Shown here: positions 14,954-23,195 of the stretch, one piece after another
Layout of the letters: the number at the start of each line of letters is the position of its first letter
Numbering within the stretch: the stretch's first letter is position 1
Assembly: GCA_023411815.1 (NCBI GenBank)
Contig: JAEYOJ010000101.1
Coordinates: 1 to 37,855 of the forward strand
Length of the DNA stretch: 37,855 nt
From: Pseudomonadota bacterium
Lineage (GTDB): Bacteria > Desulfobacterota > Desulfovibrionia > Desulfovibrionales > Desulfovibrionaceae
Reading direction: 5' to 3'
Notes under the pieces: model-generated
Seen by the model: the letters and a program-made list of their open reading frames with translations, nothing else
The model's database searches: none
What the model was told of the DNA's origin: nothing
Made by a program: the position numbers and the translations under genes

Positions 14954-15322
14954 TCAGGCCAGCTCGGTATCCTCGTGGCTGTAGGCGGGCGCGCAGCAGC
15001 ATAGGACGATGAGGTTGTCGGGACCGGGATTTTCCAGGCCATGGGTCGTTCCGGGAGGGATGAGCACCGTGTCTCCGGGCTGCACGGCGAAACGCTCCCC
15101 GGCCAGGAGCATGACGCCCTGGCCGGACAGCACATGGTAGAGTTCCTCGCTTCTTGCGTGGCTGTGAATCATGGTCCTGCCGCCCGGCTCCACCAGCGCC
15201 TCGGCCAGGCTCTGGTTGCGCGCCCCGGCATGCGCGGCCGGATGCATGAGCTCGCGCACCGTGGAGCCGTCCTTGGTGCGGTACGGCTCCACGTCATCAC
15301 GATGCGTGCGCATTGCAGTCAT
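14954..15322 (-). CDS. Cupin-domain protein
   Basis: This 122-residue single-domain cupin has its first motif around MIHSHARSEELYHVLSGQG (His, His, Glu) and second motif PGDTVLIPPGTTHGLEN with its His. It ends in an unusual CCC tripeptide region (LIVLCCCAPAYSHED). The family often senses or modifies small molecules, and no specific substrate is evident. It begins 11 bases after the PBP1A stop and is the last gene of the glycosyltransferase-YkgJ-PBP operon. It is distinct from the cupin at 11396, with only motif-level similarity. Confidence 0.85.
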   Translation of the reverse strand: MTAMRTHRDDVEPYRTKDGSTVRELMHPAAHAGARNQSLAEALVEPGGRTMIHSHARSEELYHVLSGQGVMLLAGERFAVQPGDTVLIPPGTTHGLENPGPDNLIVLCCCAPAYSHEDTELA

Positions 15323-15333
15323 CCCGTCGCGCC

Positions 15334-17691
15334 TCAGTAGACCTGCTTGAACAGATCCTCGCCCTCGGCCGGCGCTATGCCCATGGGCGCGAGTGAATCC
15401 GTACCGGTTGCCACCTGCGTGGGCGCCGTGCCGTCCATGAAGGGCAGGAACAGGCTTTCCGTGGAGTTCGGTCCCGCGAGCAGGCCGCTCTGGGCATCGA
15501 TGCTCACCATGGTCACGCCTGCCGGACGGGGGAAGTCCTGGAAGGGGAACTGCTCTTCCACGGCAGCGCGGTAGTCGACCCAGATGGGCGAAGCGGCTCG
15601 CGCTCCGGTCTCGTACTTGCCCATGGGCTCGTTGGTGTCGAAGCCCACGAACACGCCCGTGACCAGATAGGGCGTGTAGCCGATGAACCAGGCGTCACGC
15701 TCGTCGTTGGACGTACCGGTCTTGCCCGCCACGGGCCGCTTGAGGACCTTGGCCCGCCAGCCCGTGCCGCTCTGGACGACATCCTTGAGCATGCTTGTCA
15801 CGATATAGGCGGTCTGGGGGCTGATGGCTTCGACGGTCTCGGGCTGCGAAGCGTACAGGCTTTCGCCCCATGCGCTGACCACGTCGAGAACCATGCGCGG
15901 CTTGATGTAGGAGCCACCGCGGGCAAAGGCGGTGTAGGCCTGGCAGAGGTTGAGGGGCGTGACGACCGCCGAGCCCAGGGCCACGGACAGGTCCTGGGGG
16001 AAGTTGGACTCCAGGCCCATGGCCCTGGCCCGCTCGATGATCGTCCTGATGCCGATCTTCTGGGCGATGCGGATGGTCACCAGGTTGCGCGATTTGACCA
16101 GGGCCGTGCGCAGGAGCGTGGGCCCGTAGAACACACCCTCGAAATTGTCGGGCTTCCATATCTGCGAGGTGACTTCGTCGGTGTAGACCACGGGGGCGTC
16201 GAGCAGGACGCTGGCCGGGGTGTAGCCGTTGTCCAGGGCAGCGGAGTAAACGATGGGCTTGAAGGCCGAGCCCGGCTGACGCTGGGCCTGGGTGGCTCGG
16301 TTGAACTGGCTGCGGTAGAATGAATAGCCGCCGACCAGGGCCAGCACTTCGCCCGAGTCCGGGCGCATGGACACCAAGGAGCCCTCGACGCCAGGCTCTC
16401 GCCGCAAGGCCAGGCTCCAGCGAGCTTCGCCCGGCTGGGCAGGCTTCCTGAGCACTTCGGCCATGACCACGTCGCCCGCTCGGAGAACCAGGGTCGCGTC
16501 GGTCACGGGCGGAGCCTCCTCGGGAGATTTCTCCCGGTCGGGCGAGCGGGCCCAGCTCATCTGGGCCACGGGGATTTCGCCGGTGAAGTCGCCGAAACGC
16601 ACAACGGCCCCTTGAGGCGAGACCTGGGACACGAGGACCTTGAGCCAGGAGCCGGTTTCCAGCGCCTCGGCGGGCAGAGCCTCGTCGGAGAGGAACATGG
16701 AGTATTCCTCGGGGCGCAGGCGCATGACGGGGCCTTCCCAGCCCCTGCGGCGGGCCGATTCCTCAAGCCCCTTGCGCAGGGCCTGCTCGGCGGCTTCCTG
16801 GTGCGACATGTCCAGGGCCGTGCGCACGTGCAGCCCGCCTTCGTAGACGGCCTGCTCGCCGTAGCGATCAATGAGCCAGCGCCGCACTTCCTCCAGGTAG
16901 TAGGCCCCGAGCTTCCAGGAGGGGTCGGGCATGCTCTTGAACGTCAGGGGCTCCACAAGGGCTGCCTCATACTGCTCGCGCTTGATCCAGCCCGAGTCGA
17001 GCATGCGGCCCAGCACGTAGCGCTGGCGGTTCATGGCCGCATCGGGGTGCTGATAGGGATTGTAGTTGGACGGAGCCTGGGGCAGGCCGGCCAGCACGGC
17101 GGCCTCGGCCAGGGTCAGCTCGTTCACGTTCTTGCCGAAATAGGCCCGGGACGCGGCCTCCACTCCGTAGGCGCCTGCGCCAAGGTAGATCTGGTTGAGA
17201 TAGATGGTCAGGATCTCTTCCTTGGTCAGGTAGCGCTCCAGGCGGTAGGCCAGGATGGCTTCCTTGATCTTGCGCGAGTAGCTGCGCTCGGGCGAGAGCA
17301 GGAGCTGCTTGATGATCTGCTGAGTGATGGTCGAGCCGCCCTGGCGGATGCCCCCGGCGCGCATGTTGGCGAGAAAGGCCCTGACGATGGCCATGGTGTC
17401 CACGCCGTCGTGCTGGTAGAAGCCGGAGTCCTCGGCGGCGAGGAAGGCCTCGGGCAGGAACTTGGGCATTTCGGCGAGTGTGACCAGGAAACGCCTTTCC
17501 TTGAAGAAATATCCGAGCACCTTGCCGTTACGCGAATAGACCGTGGTCACCAGGGGCGGATTGTAGTCGGCGATGCGCTTGAAGCCGGGCAGATCCTTGG
17601 AGGCCCAGACGTAAAGCCCCACGGCTCCGGCGGCCAGCGCCGTGATGCCGAAGGCTGCGATGACAAGGGTGACGAGCAGGAATTTTTTCAT
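15334..17691 (-). CDS. mrcA: Class A penicillin-binding protein (PBP1A type)
   Basis: This bifunctional peptidoglycan synthase of 785 residues has an N-terminal anchor (about 4-28) followed by a GT51 transglycosylase domain: EDSGFYQHDG with catalytic Glu87, RQGGSTITQQ (116-125), ERSYSRK and LNQIYLGAGAYGVEAA. Residues about 318-430 fit the OB-fold insertion found in PBP1A. The transpeptidase has nucleophile Ser475 in GSAFK (474-478), SRN at 534-536 and KTGTS near 650. It polymerises and crosslinks the cell wall in the periplasm. Its ATG overlaps the upstream YkgJ-family stop (ATGA). Order and OB insert argue for PBP1A rather than PBP1B or PBP1C. Confidence 0.95.
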   Translation of the reverse strand: MKKFLLVTLVIAAFGITALAAGAVGLYVWASKDLPGFKRIADYNPPLVTTVYSRNGKVLGYFFKERRFLVTLAEMPKFLPEAFLAAEDSGFYQHDGVDTMAIVRAFLANMRAGGIRQGGSTITQQIIKQLLLSPERSYSRKIKEAILAYRLERYLTKEEILTIYLNQIYLGAGAYGVEAASRAYFGKNVNELTLAEAAVLAGLPQAPSNYNPYQHPDAAMNRQRYVLGRMLDSGWIKREQYEAALVEPLTFKSMPDPSWKLGAYYLEEVRRWLIDRYGEQAVYEGGLHVRTALDMSHQEAAEQALRKGLEESARRRGWEGPVMRLRPEEYSMFLSDEALPAEALETGSWLKVLVSQVSPQGAVVRFGDFTGEIPVAQMSWARSPDREKSPEEAPPVTDATLVLRAGDVVMAEVLRKPAQPGEARWSLALRREPGVEGSLVSMRPDSGEVLALVGGYSFYRSQFNRATQAQRQPGSAFKPIVYSAALDNGYTPASVLLDAPVVYTDEVTSQIWKPDNFEGVFYGPTLLRTALVKSRNLVTIRIAQKIGIRTIIERARAMGLESNFPQDLSVALGSAVVTPLNLCQAYTAFARGGSYIKPRMVLDVVSAWGESLYASQPETVEAISPQTAYIVTSMLKDVVQSGTGWRAKVLKRPVAGKTGTSNDERDAWFIGYTPYLVTGVFVGFDTNEPMGKYETGARAASPIWVDYRAAVEEQFPFQDFPRPAGVTMVSIDAQSGLLAGPNSTESLFLPFMDGTAPTQVATGTDSLAPMGIAPAEGEDLFKQVY

Positions 17692-18248
17692 CTGTTACTT
17701 CTCGCAAAGCTGACGATTGGCCGTGGCAGGCCCCGCTCCGGGGGAAGTCCCCAGGCTAGGCGCAGCCTGGCGTGCAATTCGCGCGCCTTGGCTGGGGTCA
17801 AGGTGAATCCGCGCAGGAGCATGGCCATTCCGCGTGCTTCGCGGCGGGCCAGGCAATCGGCTCCCAGGACCATGAGCTCTCCGCCGCTCACCCAGAAGGG
17901 GAAGAGGCGGCAGTAGTAGGGCCGGGCCTCGGTGGGAAGCCTGCAGCCCGTGTCGGACAAAAAAGTGCACTTGCCGGACGAGTCCACGGCCAGGCGAAAG
18001 TGGAATTTGCGGGGATGGAACAACTCCTCCACAAGCTTCTGTTCGCCGGGAAAGAGCGTTGCCACGTGGCTCACGAAGGCGGAGGAATTGGCTTCCTGCG
18101 CGAACCAGCCCTTGTTGACCACGAAATCGCGGATGCGGTCCATCTCGATGTCCGAAAGCGGAAAGCAGAATTCCTCCTGCCCAGGCGCGAGCTGGCAGCA
18201 GGTTGGGCCCATGGATGCGCATCGAGCGCAGACATATTCACAAGACAT
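17688..18248 (-). CDS. YkgJ-family cysteine cluster protein
   Basis: This 186-residue protein is dense in Cys near its N terminus (C3, C7, C10, C17, C18, C28), with later CTFL, GCRLP, PYYCRLFPFW and DCLARR, the pattern of the YkgJ/UPF0153 family, which is thought to chelate zinc or an iron-sulfur cluster. No signal peptide is seen, so it is cytosolic. Its function is unknown. It starts nine bases after the glycosyltransferase stop and overlaps the PBP1A start by four bases, which ties its expression to cell-wall synthesis. The start has AGGA seven bases upstream. Confidence 0.85.
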   Translation of the reverse strand: MSCEYVCARCASMGPTCCQLAPGQEEFCFPLSDIEMDRIRDFVVNKGWFAQEANSSAFVSHVATLFPGEQKLVEELFHPRKFHFRLAVDSSGKCTFLSDTGCRLPTEARPYYCRLFPFWVSGGELMVLGADCLARREARGMAMLLRGFTLTPAKARELHARLRLAWGLPPERGLPRPIVSFARSNR

Positions 18249-18257
18249 GCATGAATC

Positions 18258-19823
18258 CTAGAAATCCCCCGTGGGGCCTTGAGGCCAGTGGCCGTTGAAG
18301 CCGCGGCACACGAGGAGCATGAACTCCTGGGCTGGCCGGCCCTTGTGTCGCGTGCGGTAATACACCGTCTCGACGCTGTCAAACATGCCCAGCAACGGGC
18401 CGGAAACGTATCGATCCGGCTTGCGCTCGACGAATACGGCATCCCAGCCGAGTTTGTCCTGCGGTCCTGGCCAGAGGTCGTACTGGTTCATGCGCCGCCC
18501 CAGATTGACGCAGTAGGTCAAGGGCTGGCCCGGGGCATAGAAGGCCAGCGCAGCCGTGGTATCGTACGCACTTGAGAAGAAGAACACCCTGGACGGGTCC
18601 GCGAAGCTCGCCTGCCGCAGTTCCGTGAGCTTGTTCCCCAGGTCGTTCCAGCCCTTGAGCCGCAGGGCCGGATCATAATCGCGGGGAAGGGGAAACGTTC
18701 CCTGAACATGCAGGAGCAGGAAGACAAGCCCCGCGAGCGCGGGCCAGGCCTTTCTTGTCCGGTGCAGCGCGCCTCTCCCTTCCCTCCAGAACCAGTGCCA
18801 GAAGAACCCCGCCGAGATCAAGCCGCTTGCGTAGCACATGGCGGGCCAGTTGCCCTCGATCTTGGTGTGCAGGCTCCAGACCAGGAAGAAGGCGAACATG
18901 GGCCAGAAGCCGGCCACGAGCAGGGCGGCCTGGGCGTGGCTCAGCCCCAGCGGCGGGTGGCTCTTGCCCCGGATCTGGCGCAAGGCCGCCCATGAGCCCG
19001 CCAGGACCGCCGCAAACCACCAGGGACTCAGAAGGCCGATCTGGCTGCCCACGTATTCCGGCAGCTTCTCCGGCCGCAGGAAGGCCTGGGACCGGCTGCC
19101 GCTCACTCCGGCCAGGTTGCCCACGTGCTTGAAGGCAACGAAACCGTTTTCGAGATTCCAAACGATGACCGGCGCAAGGCCCGCGAGCGTTCCGGCGGTC
19201 AGCACCGCCGCCAGCCTGGGCCAGAACCCCTTGGGCAGGAGTCCGGCCCGCCCCAGGATCAATCCATGGAGCAGGGCCACGCCGACAAAGGCCAGCATCA
19301 TGTACTTTGCCAGCAGCCCTACGGCCATGCAGACGGCCAGCCCCAGCCATGGCCAGGCGCCGCCTTGCCCCTGGCTGGCCGCGAGAAGGCACAACAGCGC
19401 GCCCAGCCAGCAGACCAGCAGGGGGTTGTCCGTGGTCATGAGCAGGCCCGAGGCCAGGAAGAGGGGCGTGGTCGAGGCGATGACCAGCACCCACAGAGCC
19501 GCCTTGGGTCTTCCGAAAAGTCTGGCCACGCCAAAGTACAGCAGCGTCTGGGCTGTCGCGGCGCCGACAAGGGCTCCGGCGCGTACGCCGATTTCCGTGT
19601 TTCCGAGAATGCCGGTCCAGAAGGCGATGATGCAGGCTATGAGCGGCGGCTTGGAGTAGTAGGAGAGCTGCAGCCGCCGGGCCCAGTCCCAGTATTGCGC
19701 CTCGTCCATGACCAGGTCAAGTTGCCCGCTGATCAGGAAGACCAGCCTGGCCAGACCCGTTCCCAAGATGATCAGGGCTGCCCAGAATCCCGGCCTGCGT
19801 CCCAGTATTGTATTTTCGACCAC
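18258..19823 (-). CDS. ArnT/PMT-like membrane glycosyltransferase
   Basis: This 521-residue polytopic membrane protein (about ten to twelve hydrophobic segments) resembles the PMT_2/ArnT group that transfers sugars from polyprenyl-phosphate carriers on the periplasmic side. The first periplasmic loop shows MDEAQYWDWARR followed by YYSKPPLIA, the acidic motif and SKPP segment of the family; the second loop region has MTTDNPLLV. A soluble C-terminal part (about 390-521) follows. The acceptor (lipid A, glycan or protein) cannot be told. The GTG start at 19823 has AAGGAGG six bases upstream. It heads the operon with YkgJ, PBP1A and a cupin. Confidence 0.85.
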   Translation of the reverse strand: MVENTILGRRPGFWAALIILGTGLARLVFLISGQLDLVMDEAQYWDWARRLQLSYYSKPPLIACIIAFWTGILGNTEIGVRAGALVGAATAQTLLYFGVARLFGRPKAALWVLVIASTTPLFLASGLLMTTDNPLLVCWLGALLCLLAASQGQGGAWPWLGLAVCMAVGLLAKYMMLAFVGVALLHGLILGRAGLLPKGFWPRLAAVLTAGTLAGLAPVIVWNLENGFVAFKHVGNLAGVSGSRSQAFLRPEKLPEYVGSQIGLLSPWWFAAVLAGSWAALRQIRGKSHPPLGLSHAQAALLVAGFWPMFAFFLVWSLHTKIEGNWPAMCYASGLISAGFFWHWFWREGRGALHRTRKAWPALAGLVFLLLHVQGTFPLPRDYDPALRLKGWNDLGNKLTELRQASFADPSRVFFFSSAYDTTAALAFYAPGQPLTYCVNLGRRMNQYDLWPGPQDKLGWDAVFVERKPDRYVSGPLLGMFDSVETVYYRTRHKGRPAQEFMLLVCRGFNGHWPQGPTGDF

Positions 19824-20123
19824 GTGCAGCCTCCTTCTCCAAGCATACGCGTTCTATCCGCCCATGTGAGGCTTGTCCAGGCTCGCGCCTGCGTCAGGCG
19901 GAGAACGGGAAAAAGCAGGCCGACCCCCTTGCCGCGAATGTGTGTCTGGCATATCCAGGAAGGTCCCTGATTCCCGCGCGGCGACCGCTCGTGCGCCGGG
20001 GAATCACATGCTGCCCGGACATGCGGCGGCCGGTAACCAGACCGGCAACAGAGCTTCATGCAGCGACAACATGGGGGATGTAGACGGGATCGGATTGCTC
20101 AACCGCAGAAAGGAGGCGCAGAC
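19824..20123. other. Divergent intergenic region, glycosyltransferase / DksA-like gene
   Basis: This should contain the promoters of both divergent genes, but no clean -35/-10 pairs are visible. Short hairpins occur: CGCCTG-CGT-CAGGCG near 19886, and GCCGGT (20029-20034) with ACCGGC (20041-20046). Confidence 0.4.
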
Positions 20124-20486
20124 ATGAATACCCGAGACACGGAAGAAATCAGGAACAGCCTCGCCCTGGCTCTGCAGGAAATCGAAGAAGCCCGCACGGG
20201 CAGTCTGGAGCTGCTCGCGGACGGCTTCCAGGCTTTCGCCGATACAGTCGATGTGGCGTCCCAGGAAACGGACAGGAAGATACTGCTTGCCCTGCGCGAG
20301 CGGGACCGCCAGCGCGCCAGTGACATCCGCCGCGCCCTCCGTCAATTGGACGAGGGTGCCTACGGCATATGCGAGGAGTGCGGTGAGCCTATCGCGCCGG
20401 CAAGGTTGAAGGCTTTTCCCACCACCACGCTGTGCGTGCACTGCAAGGAGGCTCTGGAGCAGGAACAGTACGCCTACGCGAGATGA
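20124..20486 (+). CDS. DksA/TraR-family transcription factor
   Basis: This 120-residue protein of the DksA/TraR family acts through the RNA polymerase secondary channel. An N-terminal coiled coil carries an acidic tip DTVDVA (D40, D43, A45), matching the DxxDxA tip of DksA. A four-Cys zinc finger follows: CEECGEPI with CVHC, after LRQLDEGAYGIC. It is shorter than E. coli DksA (151 residues), as many DksA-like proteins are. ATG 20124 is chosen for the AAAGGAGG nine bases upstream. Whether it responds to ppGpp cannot be judged from sequence. It is monocistronic and converges with the EamA gene. Confidence 0.9.
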   Translation: MNTRDTEEIRNSLALALQEIEEARTGSLELLADGFQAFADTVDVASQETDRKILLALRERDRQRASDIRRALRQLDEGAYGICEECGEPIAPARLKAFPTTTLCVHCKEALEQEQYAYAR

Positions 20487-20541
20487 CGCCGCCGAGCGGT
20501 GTCGTCTCGCGTGACGGCGCGGCTCGGGAAACGCGACGAAT

Positions 20542-20574
20542 GCATGTCCGGAGGGCGCGGCCTTCCGGACATGC
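20542..20574. terminator. Hairpin between convergent dksA-like and EamA genes
   Basis: GCATGTCCGGAGGGC (20542-20556) pairs with GCCTTCCGGACATGC (20560-20574) with one G-T pair. There is no T tract on either side. Position suggests a bidirectional terminator or RNA-end stabiliser. Confidence 0.55.
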
Positions 20575-20586
20575 TCGTTCAGGGCC

Positions 20587-21513
20587 TCATCGGGCCGTGC
20601 GCTCGGGCTGCGCCGCCCCGGCGCTCGTCCTGACAGGTTTGGGCCGCCGGTTGGTCAGCCAGACTCCGCCAATGACCATGGCCCCGCCCGCGGCCAGGGT
20701 CCAGGTCACGCTCTCGCCCAGCACGAGTACGCCCAGGCCGATGGCCGCCAAGGGCACGAGATTGATGAACACGCCGGCCCGGCTGGCCCCGATGGCCCTG
20801 ATGCCCTCGTAGTACCAGGCGAAGCTGAGGCCCGTGGCCATGACGCCCAGGAAGAGCAGGTTGCCCCAGACCACCGGGCTGACGGACCAGACCGTGTGGG
20901 CAAGCCCCTCGGCCAGGGCCGGAGGCAGCAGCAGGAGGCAGCCGATGATGCAGGACCAGGTCACGGCCGTGAGCGGCGACATGGCCGCCATGGCCCGCTT
21001 GCCCAGCAGCGAGTATGCGCTCCAGGCCGCCACGCAGCCGAAAATGTACAGCTCGCCGTGGCCCAGTCCGCCTTCCAGCAGCGCCAGCGGATCGCCGCGC
21101 GAGATGATCACGAATACTCCGCTCAGGGAGAGCGGGATGCCCACGGCATGCCAGCGACATAGCCGTTCCTTCAGGAACAGGCCCGAGAAGACGGCCATGA
21201 CGGCCGGGGTGCTGGCGATGATGAGCGCCGCCTTGCCGGCCGGCACGCTGCGCAGCCCGGAGAAGAAGAAGGCGTTGTAGGCGAACACGCCCGTGAGACC
21301 CAGCAGCAGGGCGTGCAGCATGTGCTCCCGCCGCGGGATGGGAGGGCGCTTGTCCACGCGCATGGTCATGAGGAAGAGGAAGACGGAAGCCGTCAGGAAG
21401 CGTAGGAAGGCCGCCGAGAACGGCTCCATGGCCCCGGCCACGATGCGGCCGGAAACCCAGGTGCCGCCCCAGATGATCATGGAGGCGACCAGCTTTACGT
21501 AGATGGCGGGCAC
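20587..21513 (-). CDS. EamA/DMT-family transporter
   Basis: This 308-residue inner-membrane protein has about ten hydrophobic segments in two similar halves, each an EamA repeat (first half beginning IYVKLVASMIIWGGTWVSGRIV, second half beginning GELYIFGCVAAWSAYSLLGKR). The family exports or takes up metabolites such as amino acids or their derivatives; the substrate cannot be told from sequence. It begins at GTG 21513 with AAGGGG six bases upstream, and the cytosolic tail is basic. It reads in the same direction as the downstream-numbered C_GCAxxG gene but with over 100 bases between them, so cotranscription is uncertain. Confidence 0.9.
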   Translation of the reverse strand: MPAIYVKLVASMIIWGGTWVSGRIVAGAMEPFSAAFLRFLTASVFLFLMTMRVDKRPPIPRREHMLHALLLGLTGVFAYNAFFFSGLRSVPAGKAALIIASTPAVMAVFSGLFLKERLCRWHAVGIPLSLSGVFVIISRGDPLALLEGGLGHGELYIFGCVAAWSAYSLLGKRAMAAMSPLTAVTWSCIIGCLLLLPPALAEGLAHTVWSVSPVVWGNLLFLGVMATGLSFAWYYEGIRAIGASRAGVFINLVPLAAIGLGVLVLGESVTWTLAAGGAMVIGGVWLTNRRPKPVRTSAGAAQPERTAR

Positions 21514-21581
21514 GGGGAACCCCTTGGCTTGTCGTGCGTGAAGAAGCAGCCTCTACGCCCTTTGCCCCCGGCTGCCAAGGA

Positions 21582-21616
21582 CCTGCTTCCAGCCATGCGC
21601 GACAGCGGGAAGCAGG
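21582..21616 (-). terminator. Hairpin after the C_GCAxxG_C_C gene
   Basis: CCTGCTTCC (21582-21590) pairs perfectly with GGAAGCAGG (21608-21616), 20 bases past the leftward stop at 21636. No T tract follows on the minus strand, so it is a candidate only. Confidence 0.35.
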
Positions 21617-21635
21617 ACCATGCTCATGCCCCGCC

Positions 21636-22109
21636 TCATCTGGCGGCCGCGTCTCCGAAGTCGTCCAGGATGCGTTGGGCCACGCCTGCAGAGGCTCGGG
21701 CCATGGGGATGCACAGCTCGAGCTTCAGGTTGCGCTCACGGAAGGCCTGCTGTCCTTCTGCCGTGCGGAAGTCCACGCCCGTCAGCTCCGCGCAGGTCAA
21801 CGCGCCGAAGCGCTCCTGGAATTCAGCGGTCAGCTCCTGGACCATGGCGTAGACCGTCTCCAGGGACGCCTGGCCCGAGTCGCGGCCGTGCAGCAGCCCC
21901 AGGGCCATGACCGCGCCGGAAAGCGCGCCGCACATGCCGCCGGTGCGGCCCACGCCGCTGCAGAATCCGCTGGCCATGCGCGGGGCGAATCCCGCCCACT
22001 CCTGCGCGCAATTGCGCTCGCACAGGGCCTGCAGGACGCTCTCGGCACACAACAGCCCCTTTGATTCGAACAACTCACCGGCTCTTACCGCCACATCGAT
22101 CCCGTTCAT
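21636..22109 (-). CDS. C_GCAxxG_C_C family (probable redox) protein
   Basis: This 157-residue protein matches the C_GCAxxG_C_C family pattern: LLCAESVLQALCERNC (C21, C30, C34), GFCSGVGRTGGMCGALSGAVMALGLLHG (C50, C60), CAELTGVDF (C106) and a C-terminal ELCIP (C133). The regularly spaced Cys and Gly-rich turn suggest a redox or metal-binding role, but no function is established. The start at 22109 follows GGAGGAG. It is divergent from a LysR regulator with two symmetric sites between, the classic layout of a LysR-controlled target. Cytosolic; no signal peptide. Confidence 0.8.
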   Translation of the reverse strand: MNGIDVAVRAGELFESKGLLCAESVLQALCERNCAQEWAGFAPRMASGFCSGVGRTGGMCGALSGAVMALGLLHGRDSGQASLETVYAMVQELTAEFQERFGALTCAELTGVDFRTAEGQQAFRERNLKLELCIPMARASAGVAQRILDDFGDAAAR

Positions 22110-22166
22110 ATCTCCTCCGTGCGATGCTTCACTTTGTTGTGGAGAGACGATACTGGAGGTGTTGCG

Positions 22167-22213
22167 ATCGAGTAAAACGATTTTATCCCATAAGCCATAT
22201 CGCAAACAACGAT
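22167..22213. promoter_or_regulatory. Twin candidate LysR-type binding sites
   Basis: Two palindromes of the form ATCG-N7-CGAT occur in the 117-base divergent intergenic region: 22167-22181 and 22199-22213. Each contains the T-N11-A core of LysR boxes. Their centres are 32 bp apart, about three helical turns, as expected for the RBS/ABS pair bound by a LysR tetramer. Confidence 0.6.
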
Positions 22214-22226
22214 CACAGGGGCCTGG

Positions 22227-23123
22227 ATGGAGCTTCGACACCTGCGCACCTTCCGTACCGTGGCCACGCTCATGAGCTTCAACAAGGCCTCCAATGTCCT
22301 GCACTATGCCCAGTCGTCCGTTTCGGCCCAGATTCAGGCCCTGGAGCAGGATTTGGGCAACCGATTGTTCGACCGTCGGGGGAAGAAGCTCTTTCTTACC
22401 GATGCCGGCCGGGAGCTGCTCGGCTATTGCGACAGGCTGCTGGCCCTGGCTGACGAGGCCCGCGAGCGGGTCACGGCCCAGGGTGTGCGCCAGGGCACGC
22501 TCAAGTTGCGCATGCCCGAAAGTCTGGGGCTCATGCTCTTGCCCTGCCTGCTCGGCCGATTCCGGGAAGCCTTTCCGGACATCCGCCTGGCCCTGCATGC
22601 CTGCTCCGTCGAATCGCTGCCTCGGGATCTCTTCGAGGGTGTCTACGACCTGGCCTTCCTGCTGGCGGAATCGGTGGATGCGGCTGTGCTCCTGGCGGAG
22701 CGGCTTGGCTGCGTGGATATCGTCCCCGTGGCCGCGCCAGACCACGCATTGACCATCAACGGCCGCATATCCCTGGATGACCTGTCTGCCCAGCCGCTGC
22801 TGCTCGGGACTTCGGACTGCAGCTACCGCAAACCATTCGAGCGGCTGCTGGCCGGCGAGGGGCTGACGCCAAGAAGCCTTACCGAAATCGCCGGCATGGA
22901 GCTGCTCAAGCGCCTTGTGGCCGGAGGAATCGGGTACACGCTGCTGCCCGGGCCCGTGGCTAACGAGGAAGCGCAGGCCGGACGCATGGCCGTCGTGGAC
23001 TGCCCCGAGGCTCGCCTGGAGACAGCCGTGCTCATGATCACGCACAGGGACAAGTGGTGTTGCGCCGTACTCAGGTCTTTCATGGACATGGCCAGGCAGG
23101 AGGCGGCACGAATCGGGCTGTGA
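22227..23123 (+). CDS. LysR-family transcriptional regulator
   Basis: This 298-residue protein has an N-terminal winged helix-turn-helix (MELRHLRTFRTVATLMSFNKA, with HYAQSSVSAQIQALEQDLGNRLFDR as the recognition region, residues about 1-60), a linker helix and a two-lobed effector domain (about 90-298; LKLRMPESLGLMLLPCLLGRF, later GIGYTLLPGPVANEE). Effector unknown. The start at 22227 has GGGG a few bases upstream. The gene is divergent from the C_GCAxxG_C_C gene, and the two palindromes between them suggest it controls that gene and itself. A strong hairpin follows. Confidence 0.93.
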   Translation: MELRHLRTFRTVATLMSFNKASNVLHYAQSSVSAQIQALEQDLGNRLFDRRGKKLFLTDAGRELLGYCDRLLALADEARERVTAQGVRQGTLKLRMPESLGLMLLPCLLGRFREAFPDIRLALHACSVESLPRDLFEGVYDLAFLLAESVDAAVLLAERLGCVDIVPVAAPDHALTINGRISLDDLSAQPLLLGTSDCSYRKPFERLLAGEGLTPRSLTEIAGMELLKRLVAGGIGYTLLPGPVANEEAQAGRMAVVDCPEARLETAVLMITHRDKWCCAVLRSFMDMARQEAARIGL

Positions 23124-23152
23124 AATGGGACGGCAAGCAATGCGTGGCAAAT

Positions 23153-23187
23153 CCGGAGAGGAGCCTGCCTTCTCGGCTCCTCTCCGG
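23153..23187. terminator. Hairpin between convergent lysR and U32 genes
   Basis: CCGGAGAGGAGCC (23153-23165) pairs perfectly over 13 bp with GGCTCCTCTCCGG (23175-23187), followed on the plus strand by TTCTTCGG. It lies between the lysR stop and the U32 stop and could serve both. Confidence 0.7.
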
Positions 23188-23195
23188 TTCTTCGG

